Assembly (NCBI RefSeq): GCF_014203365.1
Contig: NZ_JACHIS010000001.1
Location: 2,046,001-2,110,000 of the forward strand
DNA: 64,000 nucleotides
Reading direction: 5' to 3'
Source: Actinoalloteichus hymeniacidonis
GTDB lineage: Bacteria > Actinomycetota > Actinomycetes > Mycobacteriales > Pseudonocardiaceae
Positions within the stretch are counted from its first letter, which is position 1, and each line of letters begins with the position of its first letter. A program made the position numbers and the translations under genes. Below are positions 27,452-37,923 of the stretch, piece after piece. The notes beneath the pieces are model-generated. The model worked only from the letters and a program-made list of their open reading frames with translations. It made no database searches and was not told where the DNA came from.

Positions 27452-28542
27452 GCGCGACCCCTCATCCGAAGCACGAAAGCGAAGAAGGGAGCACCGGCGA
27501 ACGCGGTGATCACCCCGATGGGTAGCTCGGCAGGAGCGATCACCGTGCGGGCGACGACATCGGCAGCGGCGAGGAACGCCGCTCCGCCGAGGAGCGACAG
27601 CGGCACGACCACGCGGTAGCTACTGGCCACTCCCAACCGGACCAGGTGCGGTACGACGAGGCCCACGAATCCGATCAACCCTGCCGCCGACACGGCTGCG
27701 GCGGTGGCCAAGGAGGCGGCGATCAACACGACCAAACGAATCCGCCCCGGCCTGACGCCCAGCGACCCGGCTTCTTCATCGCCGACACCCAGTAGATCCA
27801 GCAGGCGCCCGCAGGCGCAGAGAACCACCGAGCAGACCAGGACATAGGGCAGGACCAACACGACATCTCGCCAACCGGTCGTGTTCACCCCGCCGAGCAT
27901 CCACGTGTAGATGAGTCGCAGGTCTTCGGTGTGCAGCTGTTGCACCAGCGTCTGAGCTGCGGTCAGAAACGCTGCGACCGCGACACCGGCGAGGACGAGT
28001 GTCCCCGCGCCCGGCCCGGAGGAGCGGCCCAGTACCCAGGCGAGTCCGACGCCGGTCAACGCGCCGACGAATGCTGCGAGCTGCACCGGGCCGACCACCC
28101 AACCCGCAGTGGCTGGCACCAGGGTGAGAGCGATGGTTGCGCCGAGCCCGGCACCGGCTGCTGCTCCGAGTAGATAGGGATCCGCCAGTGGATTACGGAA
28201 CACGCCTTGGAAAGCCGCTCCAGCGCCGCCCAGTGCGGCTCCCACGAGGCAGGCCAACACCACCCGGGGTACCCGGAGTTGCCAGAGGATCGCGGCCTCG
28301 CGCTCCGAGAGAGGGGAGACGCCGCCGGTCAGCTGCGCAAGGATCTCCGCCAGTACTCGGGTCGCGCCCAGGTCGGCTGCGCCGATCAGGACCGAGACTG
28401 TGACGACCAGGAGCAGGAAGCCCGTACTCGCCAGCACATGCCGAAGGCGCAATCTGGTCGGCCGGGGCAAGGCCGAGCGCGGTGGGTCGATGGCCTCGGA
28501 GATGCCCCGAGGTCGTCTGCCGCTGGGATGAGGCGTGCTCAC
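27448..28542 (-). CDS. btuC: ABC transporter permease, FecCD/BtuC family
   Basis: This 364-residue permease has roughly ten transmembrane segments of the FecCD family. Landmarks are WQLRVPRVVLACLVGAALGGAGAAFQGVFRNPLADPYLLG (the hallmark R-x-P-R and N-P-L-A-x-P), VLAGVAVAAFLTA, and the late AGLIGFVGLVVPHLVR coupling-helix region. The start is GTG. A 536-nt gap separates it from the binding-protein gene upstream, which is unusual within a transport operon; it may have its own promoter. Confidence 0.92.
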   Translation of the reverse strand: MSTPHPSGRRPRGISEAIDPPRSALPRPTRLRLRHVLASTGFLLLVVTVSVLIGAADLGATRVLAEILAQLTGGVSPLSEREAAILWQLRVPRVVLACLVGAALGGAGAAFQGVFRNPLADPYLLGAAAGAGLGATIALTLVPATAGWVVGPVQLAAFVGALTGVGLAWVLGRSSGPGAGTLVLAGVAVAAFLTAAQTLVQQLHTEDLRLIYTWMLGGVNTTGWRDVVLVLPYVLVCSVVLCACGRLLDLLGVGDEEAGSLGVRPGRIRLVVLIAASLATAAAVSAAGLIGFVGLVVPHLVRLGVASSYRVVVPLSLLGGAAFLAAADVVARTVIAPAELPIGVITAFAGAPFFAFVLRMRGRA

Positions 28543-28575
28543 GGTGTGGTCGGCATTCCCTTCAGCACTGTTCTC

Positions 28576-28613
28576 GATGAACGGCGTCGTGATGAACGGC
28601 GTCGTGATGAACC
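28576..28613. repeat. Tandem 15-bp repeat
   Basis: GATGAACGGCGTCGT occurs twice head to tail (28576-28590 and 28591-28605) and is followed by a third partial copy (GATGAACC). It ends 34 nt upstream of the btuC start (28542) and lies on the 5' side of that gene. Confidence 0.85.
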
Positions 28614-28959
28614 GGGCGACCCTCGCGCCTGGCCGTGGCCAGGTGTCTCCCAGTCGACGCTGGGTGGGCTATGCCCGGTGTCGGGCTTGACGGCGTCGCG
28701 CTCTGCCAAGCCGGCGCCGACGACCCCACGCCTCGCCGCCGCTTGCCGGTACCTCGTGGTCCGAGCCGAGGGGATGTGGAAGCGTCGAGGGGGATGTGGA
28801 AGCACTGCGGACTCGCGTGCTGCGCGCTCGAACCAGGTTGCCGGTTGACGCAGCGCGGCAGCGGGGTCGGTGCCGGGTCGTTCGCTCTGCCGAGCCCATG
28901 GTCGACGTTTAGCCGGTTTCGGTCAGATCAGTGGGTTGTGAGTAGGCCGACCCGATGTG

Positions 28960-28979
28960 GCCTGGCAGGCCTGCCAGGC
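28960..28979. terminator. 20-bp perfect palindrome downstream of btuF
   Basis: The arms GCCTGGCAGG and CCTGCCAGGC form a perfect inverted repeat with no loop, about 100 nt past the btuF stop. It could end or attenuate the btuF transcript; no T-run follows on the minus strand. Confidence 0.45.
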
Positions 28980-29078
28980 GTGGTCGCCCGTCCATCGGGG
29001 CCGGCCGGCGGCGGCTCGGTGTGTACTGGGCCGGACCGCCGCCGATGTGCGCAGCTGAGGCGAGACTGCGCGGTGGGG

Positions 29079-30080
29079 TCACTCGGTGGCGGTGGCGTCC
29101 ACTGCCTCTGCGACGGCCGCGACCAGCTCCACGACCCGAGGCCCCCACCGGGAGGCGATGTCGTCGTCGAGCGCGATGATGTCGCCGTTGCGCACGGCGG
29201 TCATGGTCTCCCAGCCCGGTCGGGCGGCGACGGTCTCCGCCGACTGGCCACAGCATTGGGCATCGGCGAGGAAGATCAAATCGGGGTCGCTCTCCACGAC
29301 GAACTCATTCGCCAGCTGCGGGTAGTCACCGCCGCCCGCTGCCTCGTCCGCGATGTTGGTCAGTCCGAACAAGCCGTAGATCTGGCCGATGAAGGTCGCC
29401 GATCCCGCGCTGTAGAGATCCTCGCTGACCTCATGGAAGACGGTCATGCCCTCCTGTGCCTCGGTGGTAGTGACGATCTCGTCGATCTGGGCTTCGAGGT
29501 CCGAGGCGAGGTCCTGGGCGGCTTCGGCGTGGCCGGTGGCCGTGCCGAGGACCTCGATCTGGGCGTAGGTGTCGGCCAGTTCGGTGGCGGCCGGGAGCAA
29601 TAAGACCGGCACCTCCACGATGTCCATGGCCGTGACGAGGTCTTCGGTCTCGGTGTCGGAGGAGGCGATGACCAGATCGGGGTCCTCGTCGGCGACAGCC
29701 TGCGGGTTGATGGTGAAACCGGAGAGTTCGCTGGTCGGGGCCTCCGGCGGGTAGTCCGAGTTGTCGTCGGCCGCGATGACCTGGTCGCCGGCGCCGATGG
29801 CGAAGAGCATCTCGGTCACGCTGGGGCTGAGGGAGATGATCCGGTCCGGCTGGGCCGGGATGGTCACCGGATCGGCATCCCCAAAAGCGACCTCCGCGGG
29901 GAAACCACCGTCCTGGGTGGCGCTCTGCGAGGACGGGGTGTTCTCGGTCGAGTCCTCGCGGGTGGCGCATCCGGCGAGCCCGAGCACGCCTACCAGGGCG
30001 GCCAGGGGCAACAGGGCCCGATGGCGGCGGGGACGGTGGCGCGATGCACCGGGGTTCTCCGGTGAGTACTGCGTGGTCAC
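29079..30080 (-). CDS. btuF: B12/corrinoid-binding lipoprotein, BtuF-like
   Basis: This 333-residue TroA-type substrate-binding lipoprotein has a signal peptide ending in the lipobox LAGC. The mature part shows the cobalamin/siderophore-binding pattern: RIISLSPSVTEMLFAIGAGDQVIAADD, DLVIASSD, and DPDLIFLADAQCCGQSAETVAARPGW. The GTG start follows AGAGGA. A cobalamin riboswitch lies in its 5' leader, so cobalamin is the likely ligand and expression should fall when B12 is plentiful. Confidence 0.9.
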   Translation of the reverse strand: MTTQYSPENPGASRHRPRRHRALLPLAALVGVLGLAGCATREDSTENTPSSQSATQDGGFPAEVAFGDADPVTIPAQPDRIISLSPSVTEMLFAIGAGDQVIAADDNSDYPPEAPTSELSGFTINPQAVADEDPDLVIASSDTETEDLVTAMDIVEVPVLLLPAATELADTYAQIEVLGTATGHAEAAQDLASDLEAQIDEIVTTTEAQEGMTVFHEVSEDLYSAGSATFIGQIYGLFGLTNIADEAAGGGDYPQLANEFVVESDPDLIFLADAQCCGQSAETVAARPGWETMTAVRNGDIIALDDDIASRWGPRVVELVAAVAEAVDATATE

Positions 30081-30591
30081 AGCTGGTCCTCTTGCTCGGC
30101 CGACGCCTGGCGGACGGGCGACCGGCGGGCCGAGGATGGTGGCCTGCGTGGACGCGTGAACCCCTGCGTCGGGAGTGTCAACGTCGCTCTCGCCGGTAGT
30201 CGACCTGGCTTATCCCCGCATCGGGGCATTACAGTTGCGGCACAGCGCCGGGTTCGCACCGGACTTCGCCACCGGGAGGCGCTGGCAGGCGTTCGCTCGC
30301 CAGCGAGCGGGACCCTACCAGGACAGACGCCGGCCGAAGCGGCCCGAAGCAACCGTCATCGCCACACCCGATAGGCCGGTTGGCTTCATGTATCGCTCTG
30401 GTATGCCAAAGCGTTACCATGCATGGCGAGGATCACTTTCGAGGGTCTCGTAATTTTTCACGTGGCTGTTACAGTCCCATGTACTGATCGCCCATCTCAG
30501 GTTACGGGCGTATTAACCGCGGGCCACCGTCGTCCCGACCACCCATTACCGACTTGACCAAGTCGGCCAGGACGACGAGGGAGGTCTGTTC
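30081..30591. other. Divergent regulatory region btuF / gltB
   Basis: This 511-nt region separates the minus-strand btuF from the plus-strand gltB. Its btuF side holds the cobalamin riboswitch. Its gltB side is AT-richer and carries three GTTAC motifs (30413, 30468 and 30501), possible nitrogen-regulator sites. The gltB GTG is preceded by GGGAGG. No gene is present. Confidence 0.6.
30188..30320 (-). promoter_or_regulatory. Cobalamin riboswitch
   Basis: Read on the minus strand, the leader contains the conserved cobalamin aptamer pieces in order: CCGGTGCGAACCCGG, GCCGCAACTGTAATGCC (the GCCACTG-like box), and AAGCCAGGTCGACTACCGG (the B12 box, usually AGxCAGGxxxCCTGCC). These fit the actinobacterial form. 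It precedes btuF by about 110 nt. Limits are approximate, as the peripheral P1 stem was not folded. Binding of adenosylcobalamin should switch off the B12 importer. Confidence 0.88.
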
Positions 30592-33500
30592 GTGATCTTC
30601 TCCGCCATCCCCGGCCCGCAGGGCCTGTACAACCCGGAGGACGAGCGCGATTCGTGCGGCGTGGCGATGGTCGCCGATGTCAAGGGGCGTCGATCCCATG
30701 ACATCGTTCGCGACGCGCTGATCGCCTTGGCGAACCTCGACCATCGGGGTGCTGCGGGCGCGGAGCCGAGTAGCGGCGACGGCGCGGGCATTCTGCTGCA
30801 GCTGCCCGACCGCCTGTTGCGCGCCGACACCGGCCTGTCGCTGCCCGAGCCCGATGAGACGGGTGCGCATCGTTATGTCGCGGGGATGGCCTTCCTCCCG
30901 GTGGACCTGACGCAGCGTGACGCGGCCAAGTCCATGGTCGCGCAGCTCGCCGCCGAGGAGGGCCTGCGGGTCATCGGCTGGCGTGACGTCCCGACCGATG
31001 CCGATGGGGCCGACGTCGGGCCGAGTGCTCGGTCCTGCATGCCGCACTTCGCGATGTTGCTGGCCGAGGGTGTGCCCGATGCCGAGGGCACTCAGCCGAC
31101 CGGTCTCGGACTGGACCGACTCGCGTTCTGCCTGCGTAAGCGTGTCGAGCGGGAGAGCGTCCGCGAAGGCTGTGGCGTGTACTTCCCGTCGCTGTCCTCC
31201 CGGACGATCGTCTACAAGGGAATGCTCACCACCGAGCAGCTGCCTGCGTTCTTCCCCGATCTTCGTGATCCTCGGCTGGTCAGCGCGATCGCCCTCGTGC
31301 ACAGCCGCTTCTCGACCAACACCTTCCCGTCTTGGCCGTTGGCGCACCCGTTCCGGTTCGTCGCCCACAACGGCGAGATCAACACCATTCGCGGTAACCG
31401 GAACCGGATGTTGGCCCGCGAGGCGCTGCTTGCCTCCGCGCACCTGGCACGTCCGGGCTCGACCACGGATGCCGAGGCCGATCTGGAGCGACTGTTCCCG
31501 ATCTGCGCGGAGGACGGTTCCGACTCGGCGACCTTCGACGAGGTCCTGGAGCTGCTGCATCTGACCGGCCGCAGCCTCCCGCACTCGGTGTTGATGATGA
31601 TTCCGGAGGCGTGGGAGAACAACACGCAGATGGACGCTGCGCGTCGCGCGTTCTACAAGTTCCACGCCAGTGTCATGGAGCCGTGGGACGGTCCCGCCTG
31701 TGTGACCTTCAGCGACGGCACCCTGGTGGGTGCGGTGCTCGACCGCAACGGACTGCGTCCCGCGCGCTGGTGGCGGACCGTCGACGACCGGGTCGTGCTG
31801 GCCAGCGAGGCTGGCGTGCTGGACATCGCCCCCGAGCAGGTCGTTTCCAAGGGCAGGCTGCAGCCGGGCCGGATGTTCTTGATCGACACCGAGGCCGGGG
31901 TCATCGTCGACGACGATGACGTCAAGCGGGAGCTCGCCGCCGAGCAGCCCTACTCCGAGTGGCTGCACGCGGGCTTGGTGAAGCTCGCGGCGCTGCCCGC
32001 TCGGGACCACGTCGTGCAGAGCCACGATTCCGTGGTGCGACGGCAGCTCACCTTCGGCTACACCGAGGAAGAGCTCCGCGTGCTGTTGACGCCGATGGCC
32101 GTGACCAGCGCCGAACCTACCGGGTCGATGGGTTCCGATACGCCGGTCGCGACGCTGTCCGAGCGCTCGCGGATGCTCTACGACTACTTCGTGCAGGGGT
32201 TCGCCCAGGTCACCAACCCGCCGTTGGACGCGATCCGCGAGGAGATCGTCACCTCGGTGGCGCGGGTGATGGGTCCGGAGCACAACCTGCTCGATCCCTC
32301 GCCCGCCTCGTGTCGACACATCGTGCTGCCGAGGCCGGTGATCGACAACGACGAGCTGGCCAAGCTGATCCACATCAACGACGACGGCGATCTCCCCGGC
32401 TTCGCGTGCCGGGTGATCTCCGGGCTGTACGAGGTCGACGGGGGCGGCGACGCACTGGCTCAGGCCATCGAACGGGTCCGGCAGGAGGCCAGCGCCGCCA
32501 TCGCCGGTGGCGCCAGGGTGCTGGTGCTCTCCGATCGCGATTCCGATCACGCACACGCACCGATCCCCGCCTTGCTGCTGGTGTCGGCGGTGCACCACCA
32601 CCTGGTCCGGTCCAAGGAGCGGCTGCAGGTCGCGCTCGTCGTGGAGTCGGGCGACGCCCGCGAGGTGCACCACATCGCGCTGTTGTTGGGCTATGGCGCG
32701 GCCGCGGTGAATCCCTACCTGGCATTCGAGACGATCGAGGACATGGTCTCGACGGGTGAGATCACCGGGATCGAGCCGGCCACCGCAGTGCAGAACTACG
32801 TCAAGGCGTTGGTCAAGGGCGTGCTGAAGGTGATGTCCAAGATGGGCATCTCCACGGTGGGCGCGTACACCGCCGCTCAGGTCTTCGAAGCCGTCGGGCT
32901 TGCGGGCGATGTCGTCCGGGAGTACTTCACCGGAACGGTCTCGAAGCTGGGCGGGGTCGGTCTGGACGTGCTGGCGGCCGAGGTCGCGCACCGTCATCGG
33001 CTGGCCTACCCGGAGAATCCGCCGGACCGCACTCATCGCAGGTTGGAGGTTGGCGGCGAGTACGCCTACCGTCGCGAGGGCGAGCTGCATCTGTTCAGTC
33101 CCGAGACGGTCTTCCTGCTGCAACACGCCACCAAGACCCGTCGGATGGAGGTGTACCGCGAGTACACCGCCGAGGTCGACCGGTTGGCCAAGGCGGGCGG
33201 CACCCTGCGTGGCCTGTTCCGCTTCCGCGACGGTGAGCGCGAACCCATCGCGCTGGACGAGGTGGAGCCGGTCTCGGCGATCGTCAAACGGTTCAACACC
33301 GGCGCGATGTCCTACGGTTCGATCTCCGCCGAGTCACACGAGACGCTGGCGATCGCGATGAATCGGCTCGGGGGCCGGTCCAACACCGGCGAGGGCGGTG
33401 AGGACGCGGCTCGACTGCACGACCCGGAGCGTCGGTCGGCGATCAAGCAGGTCGCGTCGGGACGCTTCGGCGTGACCAGCGAGTACCTGGTCAACTCGAC

Positions 33501-35205
33501 GGATATCCAGATCAAGATGGCGCAGGGCGCCAAGCCCGGCGAGGGCGGCCAGCTGCCCGGTTACAAGGTGTATCCGTGGATCGCGCGCACCCGGCACTCG
33601 ACGCCCGGCGTCGGGCTGATCTCGCCGCCGCCGCACCACGACATCTACTCGATCGAGGATCTCGCGCAGCTCATCCACGATCTGAAGAACGCCAACGAAG
33701 AAGCCAGGGTGCACGTCAAGCTGGTGAGCGAGATCGGCGTCGGCACCGTCGCCGCAGGCGTGGCCAAGGCGCATGCCGACGTGGTGCTGATCTCGGGTCA
33801 TGACGGTGGCACCGGCGCCGCCGCGATGACCTCGCTCAAGCACGCGGGCACGCCGTGGGAGATCGGTCTCGCCGAGACCCAGCAGACCCTGTTGCTCAAC
33901 GGTCTTCGTGATCGGATCACCGTGCAGGTCGACGGGGCGATGAAGACGGGTCGGGACGTGTTGGTCGCGGCGCTGCTCGGCGCCGAGGAGTACGGGTTCG
34001 CCACCGCGCCGCTGGTCGTCGCGGGGTGCGTGATGATGCGGGTCTGCCACCTGGACACCTGCCCGGTGGGGATCGCCACCCAGAACCCGGAGCTGCGCAA
34101 GCGATACACCGGCAAGCCCGAGTTCGTGGAGACCTTCTTCCAGTTCGTGGCCGAGGAGGTCCGGGAACTACTCGCGGAGTTGGGTTTCCGCACGCTCGAC
34201 GAGGCGATCGGTCACGCGGAGCTGCTCGACACCGACGAGGCGGTGTCGCATTGGAAGGCGGGCGGTCTCGACCTGAGCCCGGTCTTCGCGGTTCCGGCTG
34301 CGATCGCCGATGGCACGGCGACCTACGGGACGATGCGCCGTCGGGTCCGGGACCAGGATCACGGTCTCGCCCACGCCTTGGACCGGACCTTGATCCAGCT
34401 CGCCGAGGCGGCGTTGGAGGATGCGCATGCGGTGCGGCTCGAGCTGCCGGTGCGCAACGTCAACCGCACGGTCGGGACGCTGCTGGGATCCGAGGTGACC
34501 CGACGGTTCGGCGGCGAGGGCCTACCGGACGACACCATCTCGGTGACGTTGACCGGCTCGGCAGGCCAGTCGTTGGGTGCGTTCCTGCCTTCGGGGATCA
34601 CACTGGACCTGGTCGGCGACGCCAACGACTTCGTCGGCAAGGGGCTGTCCGGCGGGCGGATCGTGGTCCGGCCGCATCCCGAGGCCCGATTCGTCGCGGA
34701 ACACCAGGTCATCGCAGGCAACGTCATCGGCTATGGCGCCACGTCGGGAGAGATCTTCCTTCGTGGCCAGGTCGGCGAGCGTTTCGCGGTCCGGAACTCC
34801 GGTGCGTTGCTGGTCGCGGAGGGCGTGGGCGACCACGCCTTCGAGTACATGACCGGCGGCCGTGCGGTGGTGCTGGGTAAGACCGGCCGGAATCTCGCTG
34901 CGGGCATGTCCGGTGGAATCGCGTTCGTCCTGGACCTGGACCCACAGCTGGTCAACCCGGCGATGGTCGACCTGCAACGGCCCGGCGTGGAGGACCTGCG
35001 CTGGCTGCACGACGTCGTGCAGCGCCATCACGAGCTCACCGGCTCGGCGGTGGCCGCCTCGCTGCTGGGCGACTGGCCGAGGCGTTCCGCCGGTTTCACC
35101 AAGGTGATGCCCGGCGACTACCAGCGCGTTCTGGAAGCGGTGCGGATGGCTCGCGCCGAGGGGCGTGACGAGGACGAGGCGATCATGGAGGCTTCCCGTG
35201 GCTGA
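30592..35205 (+). CDS. gltB: Glutamate synthase (NADPH) large subunit
   Basis: GltB converts glutamine and 2-oxoglutarate to two glutamates. The 1537-residue protein starts at GTG with GGGAGG upstream. A 21-residue propeptide (ending EDERDS) precedes the N-terminal nucleophile Cys22 (SCGVAMV), so the mature enzyme begins at that Cys. The type II amidotransferase domain is followed by a linker, the FMN-binding synthase domain ([30 protein letters not shown]) and the C-terminal GXGXG helix. The 3Fe-4S cysteines are in [15 protein letters not shown]. gltD overlaps its end by 8 nt. Confidence 0.97.
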   Translation: MIFSAIPGPQGLYNPEDERDSCGVAMVADVKGRRSHDIVRDALIALANLDHRGAAGAEPSSGDGAGILLQLPDRLLRADTGLSLPEPDETGAHRYVAGMAFLPVDLTQRDAAKSMVAQLAAEEGLRVIGWRDVPTDADGADVGPSARSCMPHFAMLLAEGVPDAEGTQPTGLGLDRLAFCLRKRVERESVREGCGVYFPSLSSRTIVYKGMLTTEQLPAFFPDLRDPRLVSAIALVHSRFSTNTFPSWPLAHPFRFVAHNGEINTIRGNRNRMLAREALLASAHLARPGSTTDAEADLERLFPICAEDGSDSATFDEVLELLHLTGRSLPHSVLMMIPEAWENNTQMDAARRAFYKFHASVMEPWDGPACVTFSDGTLVGAVLDRNGLRPARWWRTVDDRVVLASEAGVLDIAPEQVVSKGRLQPGRMFLIDTEAGVIVDDDDVKRELAAEQPYSEWLHAGLVKLAALPARDHVVQSHDSVVRRQLTFGYTEEELRVLLTPMAVTSAEPTGSMGSDTPVATLSERSRMLYDYFVQGFAQVTNPPLDAIREEIVTSVARVMGPEHNLLDPSPASCRHIVLPRPVIDNDELAKLIHINDDGDLPGFACRVISGLYEVDGGGDALAQAIERVRQEASAAIAGGARVLVLSDRDSDHAHAPIPALLLVSAVHHHLVRSKERLQVALVVESGDAREVHHIALLLGYGAAAVNPYLAFETIEDMVSTGEITGIEPATAVQNYVKALVKGVLKVMSKMGISTVGAYTAAQVFEAVGLAGDVVREYFTGTVSKLGGVGLDVLAAEVAHRHRLAYPENPPDRTHRRLEVGGEYAYRREGELHLFSPETVFLLQHATKTRRMEVYREYTAEVDRLAKAGGTLRGLFRFRDGEREPIALDEVEPVSAIVKRFNTGAMSYGSISAESHETLAIAMNRLGGRSNTGEGGEDAARLHDPERRSAIKQVASGRFGVTSEYLVNSTDIQIKMAQGAKPGEGGQLPGYKVYPWIARTRHSTPGVGLISPPPHHDIYSIEDLAQLIHDLKNANEEARVHVKLVSEIGVGTVAAGVAKAHADVVLISGHDGGTGAAAMTSLKHAGTPWEIGLAETQQTLLLNGLRDRITVQVDGAMKTGRDVLVAALLGAEEYGFATAPLVVAGCVMMRVCHLDTCPVGIATQNPELRKRYTGKPEFVETFFQFVAEEVRELLAELGFRTLDEAIGHAELLDTDEAVSHWKAGGLDLSPVFAVPAAIADGTATYGTMRRRVRDQDHGLAHALDRTLIQLAEAALEDAHAVRLELPVRNVNRTVGTLLGSEVTRRFGGEGLPDDTISVTLTGSAGQSLGAFLPSGITLDLVGDANDFVGKGLSGGRIVVRPHPEARFVAEHQVIAGNVIGYGATSGEIFLRGQVGERFAVRNSGALLVAEGVGDHAFEYMTGGRAVVLGKTGRNLAAGMSGGIAFVLDLDPQLVNPAMVDLQRPGVEDLRWLHDVVQRHHELTGSAVAASLLGDWPRRSAGFTKVMPGDYQRVLEAVRMARAEGRDEDEAIMEASRG

Positions 35206-36703
35206 CCCACATGGTTTCCTCAAGCACAGCAGAGCCGAGCCGGGTAAGCGGCCGGTGGACGATCGACTCGGGGATTGGGACGAGGTATACGCCGCGCTGA
35301 CCCCGGGCGATCGAGCGGACGAGGTTCGCACCCAGGCCTCGCGATGCATGGACTGCGGTATCCCGTTCTGTCATTCCGGCACGGCGGGCTGTCCGCTCGG
35401 GAACCTGATCCCCGAGTGGAACGACCTGGTTCGCCGTGGCCAGTGGGCCCAGGCCGGCGAGCGACTGCATGCCACCAACAATTTCCCCGAGTTCACCGGC
35501 AGGCTCTGCCCCGCGCCGTGCGAGGCCGGGTGCGTGTTGGCCTTGTCGCCGATGGCGGGTGGCGCGGTGGCGATCAAGCGGGTCGAGCAGACCATCGCCG
35601 ATGTCAACTGGGAGGAAGGCACGGTCTCGGCGCAGCCCGCGACGGTCTCCTCCGGGAAGCGGGTCGCGGTCGTCGGCTCCGGTCCGGCGGGGTTGGCCGC
35701 AGCCCAGCAACTCACCAGGGCCGGCCACGAGGTCACCGTCTTCGAACGCGACGACCGCCTGGGCGGGTTGCTCCGCTACGGCATTCCCGAGTTCAAGATG
35801 GAGAAGCGCGTTCTGGACCGGCGACTCGCCCAGATGCGTGCCGAGGGGACCGGCTTCGTCACCGGCTGCGAGGTCGGCGTCGACCTGACCGTGGAGCAGC
35901 TGCGGGCCGACTACGACGCGGTGGTCTTGGCGGTGGGTGCCCTGCGTGGTCGGGACGCACCGGACATCCCCGGTCGTGAACTGGCAGGCGTGCACCTGGC
36001 GATGGAACATCTGGTGCCCGCGAACCGGGAGTGCGAGGGCGACGGACCAACCTCGATCAGCGCTGCGGGCAAGCACGTCGTGATCATCGGTGGCGGTGAC
36101 ACCGGAGCCGACTGCCTGGGCACCGCTCACCGACAGGGTGCGGCCAGTGTGCTGCAGCTCGACCAGTACCCGAAGCCGCCCAACACTCGGGACGACGAGC
36201 GATCGCCGTGGCCGAGCTGGCCGGTGGTAGTGCGCAACTACCCGGCTCATGAAGAGGGTGGGGAGCGCAAGTACGAGGTTGCCGTCGAGCGTTTCGTGGG
36301 CGACGACGAAGGCCACATCCGGGAGATCGAGCTGCGTCGAGTGCGGGTGCAGCGCGACGAGCAGGGCGTTCGCCGGGTCGTACCCGTTTCGGACGACGTC
36401 GAGCGCTTTCCCTGCGATCTGGTTCTGCTGGCGATCGGCTTCGAGGGCGTCGAGCGGATGCCCTTGCTGGACGAGCTGGGTATCTCGTTGTCCGGGCGCG
36501 GCACGATCGGCTGCGGTTCGGACTGGGAGACCAGTGCGCCCGGTGTGTTCGTCTGTGGGGACGCCCATCGCGGCGCGTCGCTGGTGGTCTGGGCGATCGC
36601 CGAGGGCCGCTCGGTGGCCAATGCGGTGGATGCGTTCCTGACGGGCGAGTCGCTGCTTCCGGCCCCGGTGCATCCGACCGCGCTTCCGTTGGCCGTGGTC
36701 TGA
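35198..36703 (+). CDS. gltD: Glutamate synthase small subunit
   Basis: GltD is the 501-residue flavoprotein that passes electrons from NADPH to GltB. The N-terminal Cys clusters for the two 4Fe-4S centres are visible ([20 protein letters not shown] and [10 protein letters not shown]). The FAD-binding [11 protein letters not shown] and the NADPH-binding [11 protein letters not shown] follow, and the C-terminal [18 protein letters not shown] closes the FAD site. The GTG lies inside the end of gltB with GGAGG upstream, so the subunits are made in step. A perfect bidirectional terminator follows. Confidence 0.97.
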   Translation: MADPHGFLKHSRAEPGKRPVDDRLGDWDEVYAALTPGDRADEVRTQASRCMDCGIPFCHSGTAGCPLGNLIPEWNDLVRRGQWAQAGERLHATNNFPEFTGRLCPAPCEAGCVLALSPMAGGAVAIKRVEQTIADVNWEEGTVSAQPATVSSGKRVAVVGSGPAGLAAAQQLTRAGHEVTVFERDDRLGGLLRYGIPEFKMEKRVLDRRLAQMRAEGTGFVTGCEVGVDLTVEQLRADYDAVVLAVGALRGRDAPDIPGRELAGVHLAMEHLVPANRECEGDGPTSISAAGKHVVIIGGGDTGADCLGTAHRQGAASVLQLDQYPKPPNTRDDERSPWPSWPVVVRNYPAHEEGGERKYEVAVERFVGDDEGHIREIELRRVRVQRDEQGVRRVVPVSDDVERFPCDLVLLAIGFEGVERMPLLDELGISLSGRGTIGCGSDWETSAPGVFVCGDAHRGASLVVWAIAEGRSVANAVDAFLTGESLLPAPVHPTALPLAVV

Positions 36704-36714
36704 CGACGAGCGTT

Positions 36715-36746
36715 CGCCTGCCCCACCGAGCTCGGTGGGGCAGGCG
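36715..36746. terminator. Perfect 32-nt palindromic terminator
   Basis: Two 16-nt arms (CGCCTGCCCCACCGAG and its complement, with no separate loop) form an uninterrupted 32-nt palindrome. It lies between the converging gltD and siderophore-interacting protein genes and should terminate both. Confidence 0.85.
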
Positions 36747-36752
36747 ATACTC

Positions 36753-37586
36753 CTAGTCGGCGTCCTCGGCGTGGTGGTCGTGGTTGATCACGCCGCGCTT
36801 CCAGTAGCCGTCGACCTTGAAGTTCTTGCGGCTGAGCCCGAGCGTGCGCAGATGCCTGCGGATCGGCTTCAGCACGCCTGCCTCGCCTGCGACCCAGACG
36901 TAGCCCTCGCCGTCAGCCGGGAGGGTCTCGCCGCTGAGGGCCTCGCTCAGCAGTTCGGTGCCGCCCGCTGCGATCCCGTCGCGATGTAGCCAGGTCAGCT
37001 GGGTGCGGCCGCCGACGGCAAGGTCCTGTTCCTCGGCGGGCCCGTCGACCTCGACGAATGCGCGTACCGGGACGTCCGGCCTGCGATGGGCGAGTTCCTC
37101 GAGCCTGCGGCCGATCGCGGGCAGTGCGGTCTCGTCCCCTGCGAGCAGGTACCAGTCGAAGTCGTCGGGAACCACGTGCGATCCGCGTGGGCCCAGCACG
37201 CCGAGCTGCGCACCGGGTGCGGCGGTGCCCGCCCATCGGCCTGCGATCCCGTGATCGTGTAGCACGAAGTCGATGTCGAGTTCGCCTGCGTCGGCGTCGT
37301 ACCTGCGCACCGTGTAGTCGCGGAAGATCGGCTGCGGCCCGCCTGCCGGGGTGGGGACGATGCCGCGCTCGCCGAGCGTCGGCATGATCGGCAGTTCGGC
37401 GCCCGGCTCGGGGAAGCAGAGCTTCACGTGGTCCGCGTAGTCGTTGGTGTGGAAGCCCGGCAGGTCATCGCCGACGAAGGTGATCCGCACGGTTCGCGGG
37501 GTGATCTCCTCGACCCGGCTCACGCGTAGCAACCGGGGACGGAGTTCGTAACGCAGAACGCGGATCTCTCGCTGTGCGATGGTCAT
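36753..37586 (-). CDS. Siderophore-interacting protein (FAD-dependent ferric reductase)
   Basis: This 277-residue ViuB/SIP-family protein releases iron from ferric siderophores by reduction in the cytoplasm. The FAD-binding barrel contains the motif RDYTVRRYD (about 89-97) and the C-terminal NAD(P)H-binding part has WYLLAGDETALPAIGRRLEEL. It ends NFKVDGYWKRGVINH, typical of the family. It stands alone; a candidate iron box lies 53 nt upstream, suggesting repression by a DtxR/IdeR regulator when iron is ample. Confidence 0.93.
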   Translation of the reverse strand: MTIAQREIRVLRYELRPRLLRVSRVEEITPRTVRITFVGDDLPGFHTNDYADHVKLCFPEPGAELPIMPTLGERGIVPTPAGGPQPIFRDYTVRRYDADAGELDIDFVLHDHGIAGRWAGTAAPGAQLGVLGPRGSHVVPDDFDWYLLAGDETALPAIGRRLEELAHRRPDVPVRAFVEVDGPAEEQDLAVGGRTQLTWLHRDGIAAGGTELLSEALSGETLPADGEGYVWVAGEAGVLKPIRRHLRTLGLSRKNFKVDGYWKRGVINHDHHAEDAD

Positions 37587-37923
37587 GGAACGCCTGCCGC
37601 CTCTCCTTCGGTACGGGAATCCACTCGCCGCAACCCAACTAAGGGCACCCTAACATGACGGGTTCCGTGGTCTGACGTGCCCGGTGGTAGGGGGCCTGGT
37701 GCGGCCCGTGCCGTCGTTGACGCTCCGCGGCGTCGGTCTCACTCGTCGGTGAGAAACGCCAGCGTGCCTATGTCGATGCGTGACTGAGATGCATCTTGTC
37801 ACTGCAATTCCGGCGCCGTAGATTCCGAATCATATACACCAATAAGAGTGACTCAATTACTGAGAGTCATTTCCTGTTGTCGGATGCTGCGGGGGACCGC
37901 GCGGCGCGCGAGGAGTGATCTGA
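37587..37923. other. Divergent promoter region, SIP / M28 peptidase
   Basis: This 337-nt stretch has no gene. On the SIP side it holds a candidate iron box (37639-37653). On the peptidase side it is AT-rich around 37800-37860, which fits a promoter, and ends in GAGGAG before a TTG start. Confidence 0.55.
37639..37653 (-). promoter_or_regulatory. Candidate iron box (DtxR/IdeR)
   Basis: On the minus strand TTAGGGTGCCCTTAG lies 53 nt before the SIP start. It matches the outer half-sites of the DtxR/IdeR consensus (TTAGGTTAGGCTAACCTAA) but is shorter and imperfect. It is suggested mainly by the iron-related gene it precedes. Confidence 0.45.

Larger units (their letters stand above)
28543..29078. 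other. Gap between btuC and btuF with short repeats
   Basis: This 536-nt region holds no credible gene. It contains a 15-bp tandem repeat (28576-28613) and a second direct repeat pair of about 16 bp (28768-28783 and 28787-28803). A perfect 20-bp palindrome also lies at 28960-28979. I see no second riboswitch. Confidence 0.55.

Noticed and set aside
28539-28805. 88-residue minus-strand frame between btuF and btuC
   Set aside because: It is mostly repeat-derived Arg/Ser runs (from the 15-bp tandem repeat) and has no likeness to transporter parts.
30502-33126. 874-residue open frame on the minus strand opposite gltB
   Set aside because: It is the antisense of a certain gltB gene, is rich in His, Arg, Gln and Asp as expected for a reverse frame of GC-rich coding DNA, and has no family motif.
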